Of a stretch of DNA of 64,000 nt, positions 51,787 to 62,000 are shown in pieces. The translations under genes were made by a program, and so were the position numbers. A model generated the notes under the pieces. The model did no database searches, was not told where the DNA came from, and saw only the letters and a list, made by a program, of their open reading frames with translations. How positions within the stretch are numbered: position 1 is the first letter of the stretch; each line of letters begins with the position of its first letter. This stretch comes from Spirosoma taeanense (GTDB taxonomy: Bacteria > Bacteroidota > Bacteroidia > Cytophagales > Spirosomataceae). The stretch is taken from the NCBI RefSeq assembly GCF_013127955.1, contig NZ_CP053435.1:2728001-2792000 (forward strand). Reading direction: 5' to 3'.

Positions 51787-52502
51787 TGGATACCCAGACA
51801 ATGGCTCAGATCTACCTGGCTGATCAGCGGGGACGCTCGGAAAGCGCTTCGGTCCATAGCCGCCATACCTTCAATGTCGGAGACTATGCGGCCGAGGGGC
51901 GCGAGCCGTTCGGGGCTCTATTACTTCTGAATGAAGATACCCTACGGGCCGGGGCCAGCCTGACGATGGCGGTTCAGGAGCCGACGGAGGTAGTGCTGCT
52001 GCCGATTGTGGGCGGGCTTGAGTATGCGTATGCGGGAACATTCAGCTTTGCCGAGCCCGGCCAGTCGGTGGTGCTGTCGCTTGCCGCCGGAATGGCCTAC
52101 ACCGTCAGCAATCCGTATGAAAGCGAGTTTATCAACTATATCCAATTCTGGTTAACGAAACCCCAGTACGATTTTGCCCCGGTCGTCAGCCAGACCGAAT
52201 TTGATCTGGCTAGGATGAATACGTTGCTGCCGTGCTTCGGCGAGCCATCCGGCTATCAGGGATTTATAGGCCGGTATTCTGGGCGGCAGGAGGGGACGTA
52301 TACTGTGACAGCAGCGACTGACAGGCAGAACCGCCAACTGTTTGTCTTCGTTGTACAGGGTGTTTTTGAAGTGGCGAACCGGCTGCTGCACGACCGGGAT
52401 GGCCTGGCGTTAACCTGCGATCAGGCCGAGGTACTTGAATTTGAAGCCCTGTCGAATGACGCCGTTCTGATTGTGATCGACCTGGCAACTGCCGATCAAT
52501 AG
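51786..52502 (+). CDS. Pirin-like bicupin protein
   Basis: 238 residues from the ATG at 51786. The opening MAQIYLADQRGRSES, then the strand-rich pattern with VHSRHTFNVGDY, REPFGALLLLNEDTL, then TYTVTAATDRQNRQLFVFVVQGVFEVANRLL, is that of pirin/YhaK-type two-cupin proteins. The usual His metal ligands of pirin (HPH.G.E) are absent here: VQEPTEVVLLPIVGGLEYAYAG stands at the equivalent region. So it may not bind iron or may not be a quercetinase. Its start overlaps the stop of the upstream gene. Confidence 0.65.
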   Translation: MDTQTMAQIYLADQRGRSESASVHSRHTFNVGDYAAEGREPFGALLLLNEDTLRAGASLTMAVQEPTEVVLLPIVGGLEYAYAGTFSFAEPGQSVVLSLAAGMAYTVSNPYESEFINYIQFWLTKPQYDFAPVVSQTEFDLARMNTLLPCFGEPSGYQGFIGRYSGRQEGTYTVTAATDRQNRQLFVFVVQGVFEVANRLLHDRDGLALTCDQAEVLEFEALSNDAVLIVIDLATADQ

Positions 52503-52530
52503 CGTTCAGGCTGCGTTCGACACGGTTAAA

Positions 52531-52570
52531 ACGTAAAACGGGGCACAACGTCAAGTGCCCCGTTTTACGT
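52531..52570. terminator. Bidirectional terminator between the pirin-like gene and the GMC gene
   Basis: A perfect 16-base stem (52531-52546 with 52555-52570), 8-base loop, followed by TTTTTG on the plus strand. It lies between convergent genes. Confidence 0.88.
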
Positions 52571-52590
52571 TTTTGCCTTTTAGTATTCGT

Positions 52591-54324
52591 TTATAGATTC
52601 CCTTTCCGAAGTTCTTCAACTGCATGGTTGGCGGCCCGGGCCGTAATGGCCATAAAGGTCAGCGACGGGTTCTGCGTCGAGGTCGAGGTCATGCAGGCCC
52701 CATCCGTCACGAAAACGTTTTTGCAGGTATGGAACTGGTTCCACTTATTGAGCAGCGAGGTTTTGGGGTCTTTACCCATCCGAACACCACCCATCTCGTG
52801 AATATCCAGTCCCGGCGCTTTATTCGGGTTGTCGTGGGTCTGGATGTTTTTGAAGCCGGAAACCGTCAGCATTTCGCTCATCTGCTCGTGGAAATCCCGG
52901 ATCATCTTCTCGTCGTTATCGTCGTAAGCCACCGAGATTTTCAACTGCGGAATCCCCCAGGCATCGGTCAGGCTGGAATCCAGCGCTACGAAGTTACTTT
53001 CTTTCGGGATGGTTTCGCCCATCATGTGGGAGCTTACCCGCCAGTTGCCGTACTTGGGCTGCATCAGGCTGTTTTTCAGGTCTTCGCCCATGCCCGACGT
53101 ATCGACATCGGTCGCCCGGCTGGAACCGAAACCGGCCGCATAACCGCGCAGGAACCGGGACCCCGGACCGGTCGTTTCCTGCTTGAATACGTTCCGGAAG
53201 CGGGGAATGTAGCTGCTATTCGGGCGGATGCCTTCGGTGGTCGTATCCTGAAAACCATCGTGCTCGGCCGAGATCCCTGTGCGGAAGTTGTGGAATGCTA
53301 CGTATTTGCCCAGCAGGCCGTTGTCATTACCCAGTCCGTTCGGGAACCGGTTCGATTTGGAATTCAGCAGCACCAGGTTGGTATTCAGGCAGGCTGCATT
53401 GACGAAGATGATTTTGGCGTAATACTCCGTCATTTCTTTCGTATGTGCGTCAATGACCCGAACGCCCGTAGCCTTGTTTTTCTTTTCGTCGAAGATGATC
53501 GAATGCACGACCGAGTCGGGGCGGAGCGTCAGTTTGCCGGTTTTGGCGGCCCAGGGCAGGGTAGAGGAGTTACTGCTGAAATAGCCACCGTAGGGGCAGC
53601 CCCGCTGGCATAACGAACGATTCTGACACTGACCCCGGCCCTGCTGTAAATGGATCGGCTGAGGCTTGGTCAGGTGCGCGCAACGTCCGATAATGATGGG
53701 GCGCGTACCGTTGTAATGCTTCGCCATCTGCTCGGTGAAGTGCTTTTCCACGCACGACTGCTCATGCGGAGGTAAAAACTCGCCGTCGGGCAGTTGCGGC
53801 AGGCCGTCTTTATTCCCCGAAATCCCGGCGAACTTTTCGACGTAACTGTACCAGGGGGCAATATCGGCGTAACCAATGGGCCACTCCACGGCGAATCCGT
53901 CGCGCGCCGGACCCTCAAAATCGTACTGCGACCAGCGTTGCGTACCCCGCGCCCACATCAGCGATTTTCCGCCCACCTGGTAGCCCCGAATCCAGTCGAA
54001 AGGCTTCTCCTGCACATAAGGATGCTCGGCGTCTTTGACGAAGAAATGGTTGGCATCCTCCCGGTTTGCGTAGCAGCGGCTGGCAATGGGGTTGGCGTCG
54101 CGATACTCTTTGGTAAGCTGGCCGCCATGCTGAAATTCCCAGGGCTGCATCATGGTGGTTGGGTAGTCGGTAACGTGCTTTACGTCGCGGCCACGTTCCA
54201 GAACGAGCGTGCGTAAGCCTTTGCCGGTTAATTCTTTGGCGGCCCAGCCGCCACTAATGCCCGAGCCAACCACAATGGCGTCGAACGTGCGTTCTTTAGC
54301 GGAATCTATATTTAAAAAAGACAT
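52591..54324 (-). CDS. GMC family oxidoreductase (sugar/gluconate dehydrogenase type)
   Basis: 577 residues. FDAIVVGSGISGGWAAKEL (about 14-32) is the FAD-binding motif. GYQVGGKSLMWARGTQRWS, CQRGCPYGGYFSS and, at the C-terminus, EMGGVRMG (catalytic His region) and STQNPSLTFMAITARA complete the GMC pattern. Membrane-bound enzymes of this group (gluconate 2-dehydrogenase large subunit type, and glucoside 3-dehydrogenases) pass electrons to a cytochrome c. It has no signal of its own and probably leaves the cell bound to the Tat-bearing small subunit encoded just upstream. Confidence 0.88.
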   Translation of the reverse strand: MSFLNIDSAKERTFDAIVVGSGISGGWAAKELTGKGLRTLVLERGRDVKHVTDYPTTMMQPWEFQHGGQLTKEYRDANPIASRCYANREDANHFFVKDAEHPYVQEKPFDWIRGYQVGGKSLMWARGTQRWSQYDFEGPARDGFAVEWPIGYADIAPWYSYVEKFAGISGNKDGLPQLPDGEFLPPHEQSCVEKHFTEQMAKHYNGTRPIIIGRCAHLTKPQPIHLQQGRGQCQNRSLCQRGCPYGGYFSSNSSTLPWAAKTGKLTLRPDSVVHSIIFDEKKNKATGVRVIDAHTKEMTEYYAKIIFVNAACLNTNLVLLNSKSNRFPNGLGNDNGLLGKYVAFHNFRTGISAEHDGFQDTTTEGIRPNSSYIPRFRNVFKQETTGPGSRFLRGYAAGFGSSRATDVDTSGMGEDLKNSLMQPKYGNWRVSSHMMGETIPKESNFVALDSSLTDAWGIPQLKISVAYDDNDEKMIRDFHEQMSEMLTVSGFKNIQTHDNPNKAPGLDIHEMGGVRMGKDPKTSLLNKWNQFHTCKNVFVTDGACMTSTSTQNPSLTFMAITARAANHAVEELRKGNL

Positions 54325-54366
54325 GCGATTTCGGGATAAAAGGAAAACTGAATACGTAATGCCGGG

Positions 54367-54906
54367 TTACTTCGTACCATTCACGGCCAGCTTGGATACG
54401 GGTACGCAACCATGATAAAAACCCGGAGCCATGGTGAACTTCTGTACATTAACCAGGTAATACTCTGAGTTGGTGTAGCCCTGAATGGTCAGGCGTTTAG
54501 CGAGATCGACAAAGGGCTTACCCGCCGGATCGGTTGAGGCCACCATTCGGGAAAGAACGTCCAGCCGCTGGGGGGCATCACAGGCCGCGAACGCTTTGCT
54601 ATACGCCTGCTGCGCGGTGGTTTCGGTCAGGGCAAGTCCCTGCTGTAAGGTTGTCTGCGCGGATTCGCCGTAGCAGTCCTTAATCATCCGCAGGGCAAAC
54701 TGGTGAACCTTCAGCGATTTGGCACCGGGGGTACTAGTTTCCGGAATGAACGTTTCGACGATTTCGCCCAGCAGGGTTTCCTCGTCGAACGATACCAGAG
54801 AAACAGGCCCGACGGAATCGGGCGTCCAGCTTGATGCCCAGGCCGGAAGGCTCACTAGGCCGCCGAAGGTCACAGCCAGGCTTTTTAGGGCAGAACGTCG
54901 TTGCAT
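54367..54906 (-). CDS. Gluconate 2-dehydrogenase subunit 3-type protein, Tat-exported
   Basis: 179 residues. The N-terminus MQRRSALKSLAV has a twin-arginine motif RRSALK followed by a hydrophobic core and AWAS cleavage site. The rest is helical: ETLLGEIVETFIPETSTPGA and LVDLAKRLTIQGYTNSEYY-like end, which matches the gluconate 2-dehydrogenase subunit 3 family. The subunit escorts the GMC partner (42 bases downstream) through the Tat pore. With tatA upstream in the window this fits a folded, cofactor-loaded export route. Confidence 0.88.
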   Translation of the reverse strand: MQRRSALKSLAVTFGGLVSLPAWASSWTPDSVGPVSLVSFDEETLLGEIVETFIPETSTPGAKSLKVHQFALRMIKDCYGESAQTTLQQGLALTETTAQQAYSKAFAACDAPQRLDVLSRMVASTDPAGKPFVDLAKRLTIQGYTNSEYYLVNVQKFTMAPGFYHGCVPVSKLAVNGTK

Positions 54907-54993
54907 AAGAGACTTGTTAGGTAAACGTCAGACGGCCATCGGACCGTCCAATCGGTTATGAATTGGGTATATTCAGGTAATCAGGGTAATACG

Positions 54994-55923
54994 TTACGAA
55001 ACAGTTTGTCCGGCCCGTTCGAGGAGCTGTTTGGTGGCGCGGATGCCGTCGTCTTCACTAAGCCGGTTGCCGGAGTATTCAATACCGATGTAGCCCTTGA
55101 AGGCAGAGGTCTTTCCTTTCTTGGCGATCTGCAGCATGCGTGGGTAATCGATAGTCGTTTCATTCCCCTGCGCATCGAAATCGCGCGATTTGGCACTCAC
55201 GCCATTAGCGAAGGGCATCATCTCCTCAACGCCCAGATAACGATCATATACCGATGTTTCGTTTAGTTTGAAGTTGTCGAAATCGGGCAGTGTACCGGCG
55301 TATGGGTTATTAATCTGACGGATTACGTTCGTGAGCCACTTGCCATCGGACGAATAGCCGCCGTGATTCTCGACAATAATGCCAATCATGTTCTTGGCCC
55401 CGTACTCGGCCAGCCGCCCCAGCCCGTCAATGCTCGCTTTGGCAACGTCCTCCGCCGAGCCTTTACCACGCAGGTTGACCCGGATGGAATGGCAACCCAG
55501 GAACCTGGCGGCATCGACCCATTGATAGTGGCTTTCGACGCCCTGCTTCCGTTTGGCATCATCGGTATCCGCCAGTGGTCCGGCCGTATCGACCATAATC
55601 AGGACATTACGTACCCCTAAGTCGCCGGTACGTTTTTTCAATTCGCTCAGGTATGGCTGATCCTTGGCTTTGTCTTTGAAAAACTGATCGACATACTCTA
55701 CGGCACTGATACCAAAGTCATTTTTGGCTTTGGCGGGGAACTCCAGGTTCGTCAGTTTGCCCGCCTGCAGTGTCCGGTGCAGCGACCACTCGGCCAGAGA
55801 AATAGCAAAGAATGGCTTTTTAGTGGGAATTCCGCCACTTGCTTCCAGCGGAAGGTTAGCCAGTAAACCCAGGCCGGTGGTCAGGCCAAGGTGTTTCAGA
55901 AAATCGCGACGGGATGAATACAT
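54994..55923 (-). CDS. Sugar phosphate isomerase/epimerase-type TIM-barrel protein, Tat-exported
   Basis: 309 residues. SRRDFLK at 4-10 is a textbook Tat motif, followed by a hydrophobic core (LGLTTGLGLLANL). The mature part has the xylose-isomerase-like TIM barrel: FAISLAEWSLHRTLQAG near the start, HSIRVNLRGKG, VENHGGYSSDG (metal Glu and His), LPDFDNFKL and YIGIEYSGNRLSED. Export suggests that it works on free sugars or glycosides in the periplasm, next to the GMC dehydrogenase. In similar clusters such proteins handle 3-keto-glycosides; that link is inference. Separated from the small subunit by 87 bases. Confidence 0.85.
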   Translation of the reverse strand: MYSSRRDFLKHLGLTTGLGLLANLPLEASGGIPTKKPFFAISLAEWSLHRTLQAGKLTNLEFPAKAKNDFGISAVEYVDQFFKDKAKDQPYLSELKKRTGDLGVRNVLIMVDTAGPLADTDDAKRKQGVESHYQWVDAARFLGCHSIRVNLRGKGSAEDVAKASIDGLGRLAEYGAKNMIGIIVENHGGYSSDGKWLTNVIRQINNPYAGTLPDFDNFKLNETSVYDRYLGVEEMMPFANGVSAKSRDFDAQGNETTIDYPRMLQIAKKGKTSAFKGYIGIEYSGNRLSEDDGIRATKQLLERAGQTVS

Positions 55924-56315
55924 AACAATAACCGTAAAAAATGTTGTCTAGTTCGGAAGGGCATCGGGGTGGACTCATTGCGAACGTAAGTCGTGCGTTC
56001 GGTTTCTGAGCTAAGCATAAAGAGGACAGTTACCAGCAGAGAAAACATTAGCAGAATCAGCCAGAACCGGTTGGCTTTCGCCGATCACGATAGCGTATAG
56101 ACACGGCCCATATCCAGCGCCTTTACACTCGTTAACGAGACCTTCTGAAGTACGTTAGGGCCAGAAGTTTTATAAAGAAGGCTACTGGTTAAAGTTAAAA
56201 TTAACTGGGAATAGTCTAATCCTGAACAATCCCAAAGGTACATCAAAAAGCCCGGTCGAACTGCGTAATTTACGTAATATTGTCCTCAATTTGCGCAGTG
56301 GGCGGCTTCGATTAT
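55924..56315. other. Intergenic region upstream of the TIM-barrel gene
   Basis: 392 bases between the TIM-barrel gene start and the XylR gene end, both minus strand. It is the expected promoter region of the TIM-barrel/GMC operon. No exact TAnnTTTG box or strong dyad was found. Confidence 0.4.
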
Positions 56316-57479
56316 TTAAAGTGGCATGGAATGAAGCTGACGGTATTCATTTGGAGAGCAGCCTTTTACGTCTCTAAACTGACGGGCCAGGTTCTTGGTG
56401 TCCGGAAAGCCGCACTCAATAGCCAGCTCATAAATTGATTTATCCGTTTCGAGCAGTTGCCGTGCAAACTTGTCCATACGTAGCCGGAGAATATACTGAT
56501 ATACCGGCAGGCCGGTGATGGCATGAAACCGGATTTCGAAGGCTCGTCGGGAGAGGGCTACCTGCGCTAACACCTGCGTTACGCTAAGATTCTGGTCGAT
56601 ATGCTGGTGAATGTAGCGCAGCGCCTGCTGGATAGCCGGATCGCTGGTTGCGAACATATCGGTCGATGCGCGCTCAATCACCTGAATGGGCCGGACAACA
56701 ATGCTGGGTCCGGTCAGCGACCGGCTGCTCATCAACTGGTCGAGCAGGGCTGCGGCCTGATACCCACCCTGCACAGCCGCCAGACTAATGCTGGACAGGG
56801 CCGGGTCGGAGATGTTGCAGATAATATCGTCGTTATCGACGCCCAGCACGGCCACTTCTTCTGGAATGCGGATACCCGCGAGTTTGCAGGCTTCGGTGAT
56901 GTGCTGGCCCTGGTCGTCATCGCAGGCCATTAGGGCAATCGGTTTAGGCAGGGATTTCAGCCACTGGCTGAGCGACGAGGGTTTGTAGTACCAGAGTTCG
57001 CCCGATCGGGCTTTTTCGTGCTCAAAATAATAGACCGTGTGGCCGTGCTGTTTCAGCGTCTCTTCGTAGCCCTGCGCCCGCTCCCTCGACCAGACGAAGG
57101 TGTTGAAGCCATAGAACGCAAAGTGCGCGTAACCTTTCTGGAGGAAATACGTAGCCCCTAGTTTTCCGGTTTCGTAATAGTCGCCGGTAATGTTCGGCAC
57201 ATTGCTGAACCGTTCTTTAAAGTCCTGAGCGATCAGCGGAATTCCCGCCTGGGTAATCACCTCTGCGTCTTCTTCCCGGTACAACTGCGCGATCAGGCCA
57301 TCAGTGCCCCAGTCTCTGGCCCATTGCAGGATTCCATCAGCCCCCAGCGTTTCGCGAAAAAACAGCGGCATCCGGCAGAATACCCAGGGGCCATGTTCTT
57401 TAGCGTAGGCTGTAATTCCGCGAAGCAGGCTTTTGCCGTAATCTTCCGAAAAATCGGAAAGTAAAATGACCTTGGGCAT
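56316..57479 (-). CDS. XylR-type transcriptional regulator (LacI-like sensor plus AraC domain)
   Basis: 387 residues from the ATG at 57479; the 27 residues before it are Cys/Arg-rich and unlike the family. The N-terminal part (about 1-270) is a periplasmic-binding-protein-like sugar sensor: VILLSDFSEDYGKSLLRGI, MACDDDQGQHITEACKLAGI, VAVLGVDNDDIICNISDPALSSI. The C-terminal AraC/XylS domain (about 285-387) has VTQVLAQVALSRRAFEIRFHAITG and YELAIECGFPDTKNLARQFRDVKG. This matches E. coli XylR, which activates xylose genes. It is divergent from FecR and upstream on the other side of the GMC block, and may control both. Confidence 0.9.
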   Translation of the reverse strand: MPKVILLSDFSEDYGKSLLRGITAYAKEHGPWVFCRMPLFFRETLGADGILQWARDWGTDGLIAQLYREEDAEVITQAGIPLIAQDFKERFSNVPNITGDYYETGKLGATYFLQKGYAHFAFYGFNTFVWSRERAQGYEETLKQHGHTVYYFEHEKARSGELWYYKPSSLSQWLKSLPKPIALMACDDDQGQHITEACKLAGIRIPEEVAVLGVDNDDIICNISDPALSSISLAAVQGGYQAAALLDQLMSSRSLTGPSIVVRPIQVIERASTDMFATSDPAIQQALRYIHQHIDQNLSVTQVLAQVALSRRAFEIRFHAITGLPVYQYILRLRMDKFARQLLETDKSIYELAIECGFPDTKNLARQFRDVKGCSPNEYRQLHSMPL

Positions 57480-57671
57480 AGCGTAATCTAACGGGCAGTG
57501 CGCTCGGTGACGGGAGGAGCAGCAAACCGAACCTCGACTAACCGGCTCCCCATGCTCCAAAAATGCAAAAAAAAGGAGATTTGAAAATTTTTAAAATATT
57601 ATTCGGTGTAAAAGAGTATCGGCCGTTTGTTCCTGCATCTTTCCTTAAAATGGCATAACGAGTTTTTTTGT

Positions 57672-58793
57672 ATGCAGGATAACAGGCATTTCGAGCCCGA
57701 GGATTTAGCGACTGATCCTTCTTTCCAGCGTTGGCAGCTGCACGACGACCCCGTCGAGGCTAGTATCTGGCAGGAGTGGCTGGTTCAGAATCCGGACAGA
57801 AAAGAATCCATCGAGAAAGCGTCGGTACTGCTGAACAGCATTCGGGTGGGATACGCAGAGGAGCCTGAGGGAAATCGAACTGTTTCTGATCGGGAGGTTC
57901 AGGAAGAGATCCACCGGCTATACCAGTCCATCGACGCCCCGCGCGTGCTGTCGGTGAAATGGTTTCAGCGCACGCCCGTTCGGTATGGCATGGCGGCCAG
58001 CGTACTGGTTATCCTGGGGCTGTTTGGCTGGTATCTGCTGCATCCGTTCCGGGCTCAAACCGAGGTTACGTATGGGGAACTGGTGGCGCAGGCCCACAAT
58101 CCCCTGAAAGAAGTGATCAATACGAGCGCCAGTCCGCTCGTGGTGAACCTGCCCGATAAGAGTACGATCCTGCTTTATCCCCGGAGCCGGGTTAGCTATT
58201 CAAGTCATTTTTCGGGCGTCAGGCGTGAAGTGTATTTACTGGGTGAAGCGTTTTTTGAAGTTTCGAAGAATCCATTAAAGCCTTTTTACGTGTATGCCGA
58301 TGGTCTGGTTACGAAGGTGTTGGGAACCAGTTTTCTGGTGCAGACCAACGAACGGGCCGGGCAGGTGAAGGTAATCGTGAAGACGGGTAAAGTGTCCGTA
58401 TTTGCCCGGAATCAGATGCCTTCACCGGAACAGAAAGAGGACTACAAACTGGGTGGTACGGTGCTGACGCCAAACCAGCAGGTGGTTTTCTCGGCCGAGG
58501 AAACCCGCCTGGTGAAAAGTGTGGTGCAGGACCCGGCCCTGCTGAAAAAGTCAATTCAGAAAGAGTCGTTTAATTTTAAGCGCACCCCGATCACGAACGT
58601 ATTCGCTACGCTTGAGCAGGCCTACAGCATCAAAATCATTTACGACGAGGAACTGATGAAAAACTGCTATCTGACGGCTACGCTCTACGATGAGCCCCTG
58701 TTTGAAAAGCTGGATCTCATCTGCCGAACCATCAACGCCGACTACGAGCAGCTCGATGGCTATATCGTCATTAACAGCCCCGGCTGTAACTAA
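57672..58793 (+). CDS. FecR family anti-sigma factor
   Basis: 373 residues from the ATG at 57672. The cytoplasmic N-terminus (about 1-85) has EDLATDPSFQRWQL and WLVQNPDRK-like segments that bind the sigma factor. One membrane helix follows at about 105-125 (MAASVLVILGLFGWYLL). The periplasmic FecR domain has SPLVVNLPDKSTILLYPRSRVSY and LGEAFFEVSKNPLKPFYVYADGL, and the last 70 residues are the DUF4974-type end. It normally pairs with an ECF sigma factor gene just upstream, but here the upstream gene is XylR and no sigma gene is present. Confidence 0.9.
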   Translation: MQDNRHFEPEDLATDPSFQRWQLHDDPVEASIWQEWLVQNPDRKESIEKASVLLNSIRVGYAEEPEGNRTVSDREVQEEIHRLYQSIDAPRVLSVKWFQRTPVRYGMAASVLVILGLFGWYLLHPFRAQTEVTYGELVAQAHNPLKEVINTSASPLVVNLPDKSTILLYPRSRVSYSSHFSGVRREVYLLGEAFFEVSKNPLKPFYVYADGLVTKVLGTSFLVQTNERAGQVKVIVKTGKVSVFARNQMPSPEQKEDYKLGGTVLTPNQQVVFSAEETRLVKSVVQDPALLKKSIQKESFNFKRTPITNVFATLEQAYSIKIIYDEELMKNCYLTATLYDEPLFEKLDLICRTINADYEQLDGYIVINSPGCN

Positions 58794-58878
58794 TCCATCA
58801 ACGTTTCAGAGGAAAGTCGAAACTCTTTAAAACCGCAGCCTAACCTATGACGTAACCCGGAACTCTCTAAAAAAGCAA

Positions 58879-58906
58879 AGTCGAAGATGCGCCAACATCT
58901 TCGACT
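58879..58906 (+). terminator. Hairpin in the FecR-SusC intergenic region
   Basis: AGTCGAAGATG (58879-58889) pairs with CATCTTCGACT (58896-58906), a perfect 11-base stem and 6-base loop, without a T-run. It could be an attenuator or mRNA-processing site. Its stem contains the first ATG of the open frame that continues into susC, supporting a later start. Confidence 0.55.
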
Positions 58907-59000
58907 CAAAATGCCCCAATTGTGTAAGCTCATTACGACGTCCGCAACGCGGAGAGGGACCTTATTGTGCCGAATTTTTAATCCGACAACAGCCAAAATT

Positions 59001-62000
59001 ATGTCAAAACGAATACTTTTTCAAAAGCACATACAGAAAATTATGCGCGCTGGATTATACCAAGCCTTTCTTTCTGTGGCATTTGTAACCCTGGCGCAGG
59101 CCTTCGAGGTCAGCGGCCAGAAGGTTCTTGAGCAAAAAGTAACGCTGCAACTCACCAACGTAGAGATTGAAAAAGTCCTGGAAAAAATCGAGACGGTGAC
59201 CAGCGTGAAGTTTATGTATAATCCGCAGATTTTCGGCGCGGAGCATAAAACCAGCTATAAATTCCAGAACGAGCCCCTGTCCAGCGTCCTGAACAAAGTT
59301 CTTTCGCCCCACCAGGTGGCGTACGAAGTCCTTCAGGAACGAATCATTTTACGGCGAACTCTGGCTCCCGACTCTCGCCCGTCGGGCCAGACCGAAGCAC
59401 CCAAGCGCCGGATCACGGGAACCGTCCTGGACGAGAAAGGAACGGGCATGCCCGGCGTGAGCGTCGTGCTGAAAGAAACGATGCGCGGCACGACCACCAA
59501 TGCCGAGGGCGCTTTTTCGCTGGAAATTCCCGACCAGACCGCCAACGGCGCACCGGCCGTACTGGTGTTCAGCTTTGTCGGCTACAAAAGCCTGGAGTTA
59601 ACGGTTGGTAATCAGACTAGTTTTTCGGTAAGTCTGGTTCCGGAGGCCAGCACGCTCAGTGAAGTGGTCGTTACAGCCTTAGGCATCTCGAAAGAGAAAA
59701 AAGCCCTGGCCTATGCCGTTTCCGAAGTAAAAGGCAGCGAATTTACCCAGGCGCGTGAGAATAACGTAGCCAATGCGCTGACTGGCAAAATTGCCGGCGT
59801 TAACGCTACCGGTATGGCCACCGGACCGGGCGGCTCCAGCCGAATCATCATTCGCGGGAACGGCTCGCTGAACGGCAATAACCAGCCGCTGTACGTCATC
59901 AATGGGATGCCGATGGACAATAGCATTCCTGGGGGAGGGACGGCCTCGGATGGTAACGGCATGAACGTAGACCGGGGTGACGGAATTGGGGGAATTAACC
60001 CCGACGATATTGAGTCGATCAGCGTGCTGAAAGGTGGCCCCGCAGCCGCGCTGTACGGGGCCCGTGCCTCGAACGGCGTGATCCTGATTACGACCAAAAA
60101 AGGCCGTGGTCAGAAAGGGATCGGCGTGGAGATCAACAGCAACACCACGTTTGAAAGTATTTCCGTGATTCCGAACTGGCAGTATGAATTCGGTCAGGGC
60201 GTAGACGGGAAGAAGCCAACGACGCTTACGGAAGCCAAAAGCACGGGCCGCCTTTCGTACGGTGCCCGCATGGACGGTCTGCCGACTATCCAGGTTGACG
60301 GCCAGCTGCACCCATACTCGCCCCAGCGGGACAATCTGAAGAATTTCTACCGGACGGGCAGCAACTATATTAACTCGGTTGCCTTCACGGGCGGTAACGA
60401 AACGGTGAACTTCCGGCTGGGCCTGAACAATACCCAAGCGAACAGCATCGTACCCAACTCCTCGTTCAACCGGAAAATCGCTAACCTGAACCTTAATGCC
60501 TTCCTGGGTAAAAAGCTGAGCATTGAAACGGTCTTTCAGTACAATCTGGAGGAAGGCATAAACCGGCCGAAGGTAGGCTATGCCGATATGAACCCGCACT
60601 GGGCAACGTATCTGGTGGCTAACGTGGTAGACATCCGCAGCCTGGCACCCGGCTATGACCCCGTTACGGGCAAAGAGATGGAGTGGAACCCGGTTCCGGC
60701 GGCACCCAACCCATATTTTGTGATCAACAAGTTCAAGAACGACGACACTAAGCACCGGTTCATCAGCCAGGGAAGCCTGCGCTATGACATTCTGGATAAC
60801 CTGTACCTGAAAGGCAGCGTAAGCCAGGATTACTACAGCTTCCAGTCGGAGTACGTACAGCCAACCAACAACGCGTATCAGCCTTTGGGGACGTATGAAG
60901 CCCGCAAAACGACTTCCTCGGAAACCAACGGCATGCTGACGCTGAACTACAATACCAACTTTTTCAATAACCTGAGTTTTTCGGCGCTGTTAGGAGCCAA
61001 TGCCCAGCGGGCGATCTACGACCAGACGGTGATTGCGGGCAGCGAGTTTACGGTACCTTACTTTTACAGCTATACGAACCTGGCCGCATCCACAACCACG
61101 CCTACGTATCTGAAAAGCGCCATCAATTCGGTCTTCGGCTCGGTGGACTTTGGCTATAAAAACGTGGCCTACTTAACCCTGTCGGGTCGGCAGGACTGGT
61201 TCTCGGTCCTGAACCCAAAGAGCAACAGCATCTTCTATCCGTCGGTCGGCGGGTCGTTAATTCTGTCTGATGCGTTCCAGTTGCCCAAAGCTATCAGCTT
61301 CGCTAAGCTCCGGGCTTCGTGGGCGCAGGTGGGCGGTGCGACGGTCAATGCCTACCAGATTTACCAGTATTACTCGATGCAGCAGGGCGGACATAACGGG
61401 CGGCCCGTGCAGGTGTTGTCGTCGTCGCAGGTGCCGAACCCGGATCTGAAGCCGCTGACGTCAACGACCTATGAGGGCGGTATTGAGGCCAAGTTCATGA
61501 ACAACCGCCTGGGCATCGACCTGACGCTTTATAACCGGAAAACCACGGACGATATCGTTACGTCCAACATCGCCCTGTCGTCGGGCTATACCTCGGCGCT
61601 GCTAAACGTGGGTGAGCTGAGCAACAAGGGGATTGAGCTGATGCTGACCGGAACGCCGATCAAAACCGGCAATCTTGGGTGGGACGTGAGCTACAACATG
61701 GCCTACAACAAGAGCAAGATCGAGCGGCTAGCCGAAGGCCTGACGGGTATTGACGTGGGCAGTGGAGTCGGGGGCGGACTGGTGCGGAACGTACTCGGCA
61801 GACCGTACGGAACCGTTTGGGGCTACCGGAAGAAAACCGATGCCGCCGGGAACGTCGTCTTCAACACCGCCAGTGGATACGCCGTTCGGGGCGATCTGGA
61901 AGAGATCGGGCAGGGCACGCCACCCCTGACGATGGGCATCACCAACAACTTCCGCTACAAGAACTTCTCGCTGAACGTCCTGATCGACGGCAAATTCGGC

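Noticed and set aside
52624-53613. 329-residue open frame on the plus strand
   Set aside because: Lies entirely opposite the GMC oxidoreductase gene, which has clear family motifs; an antisense open frame of a high-GC gene.
59679-60755. 358-residue open frame on the minus strand
   Set aside because: Opposite the SusC gene with its conserved plug and barrel; not protein-like in composition.
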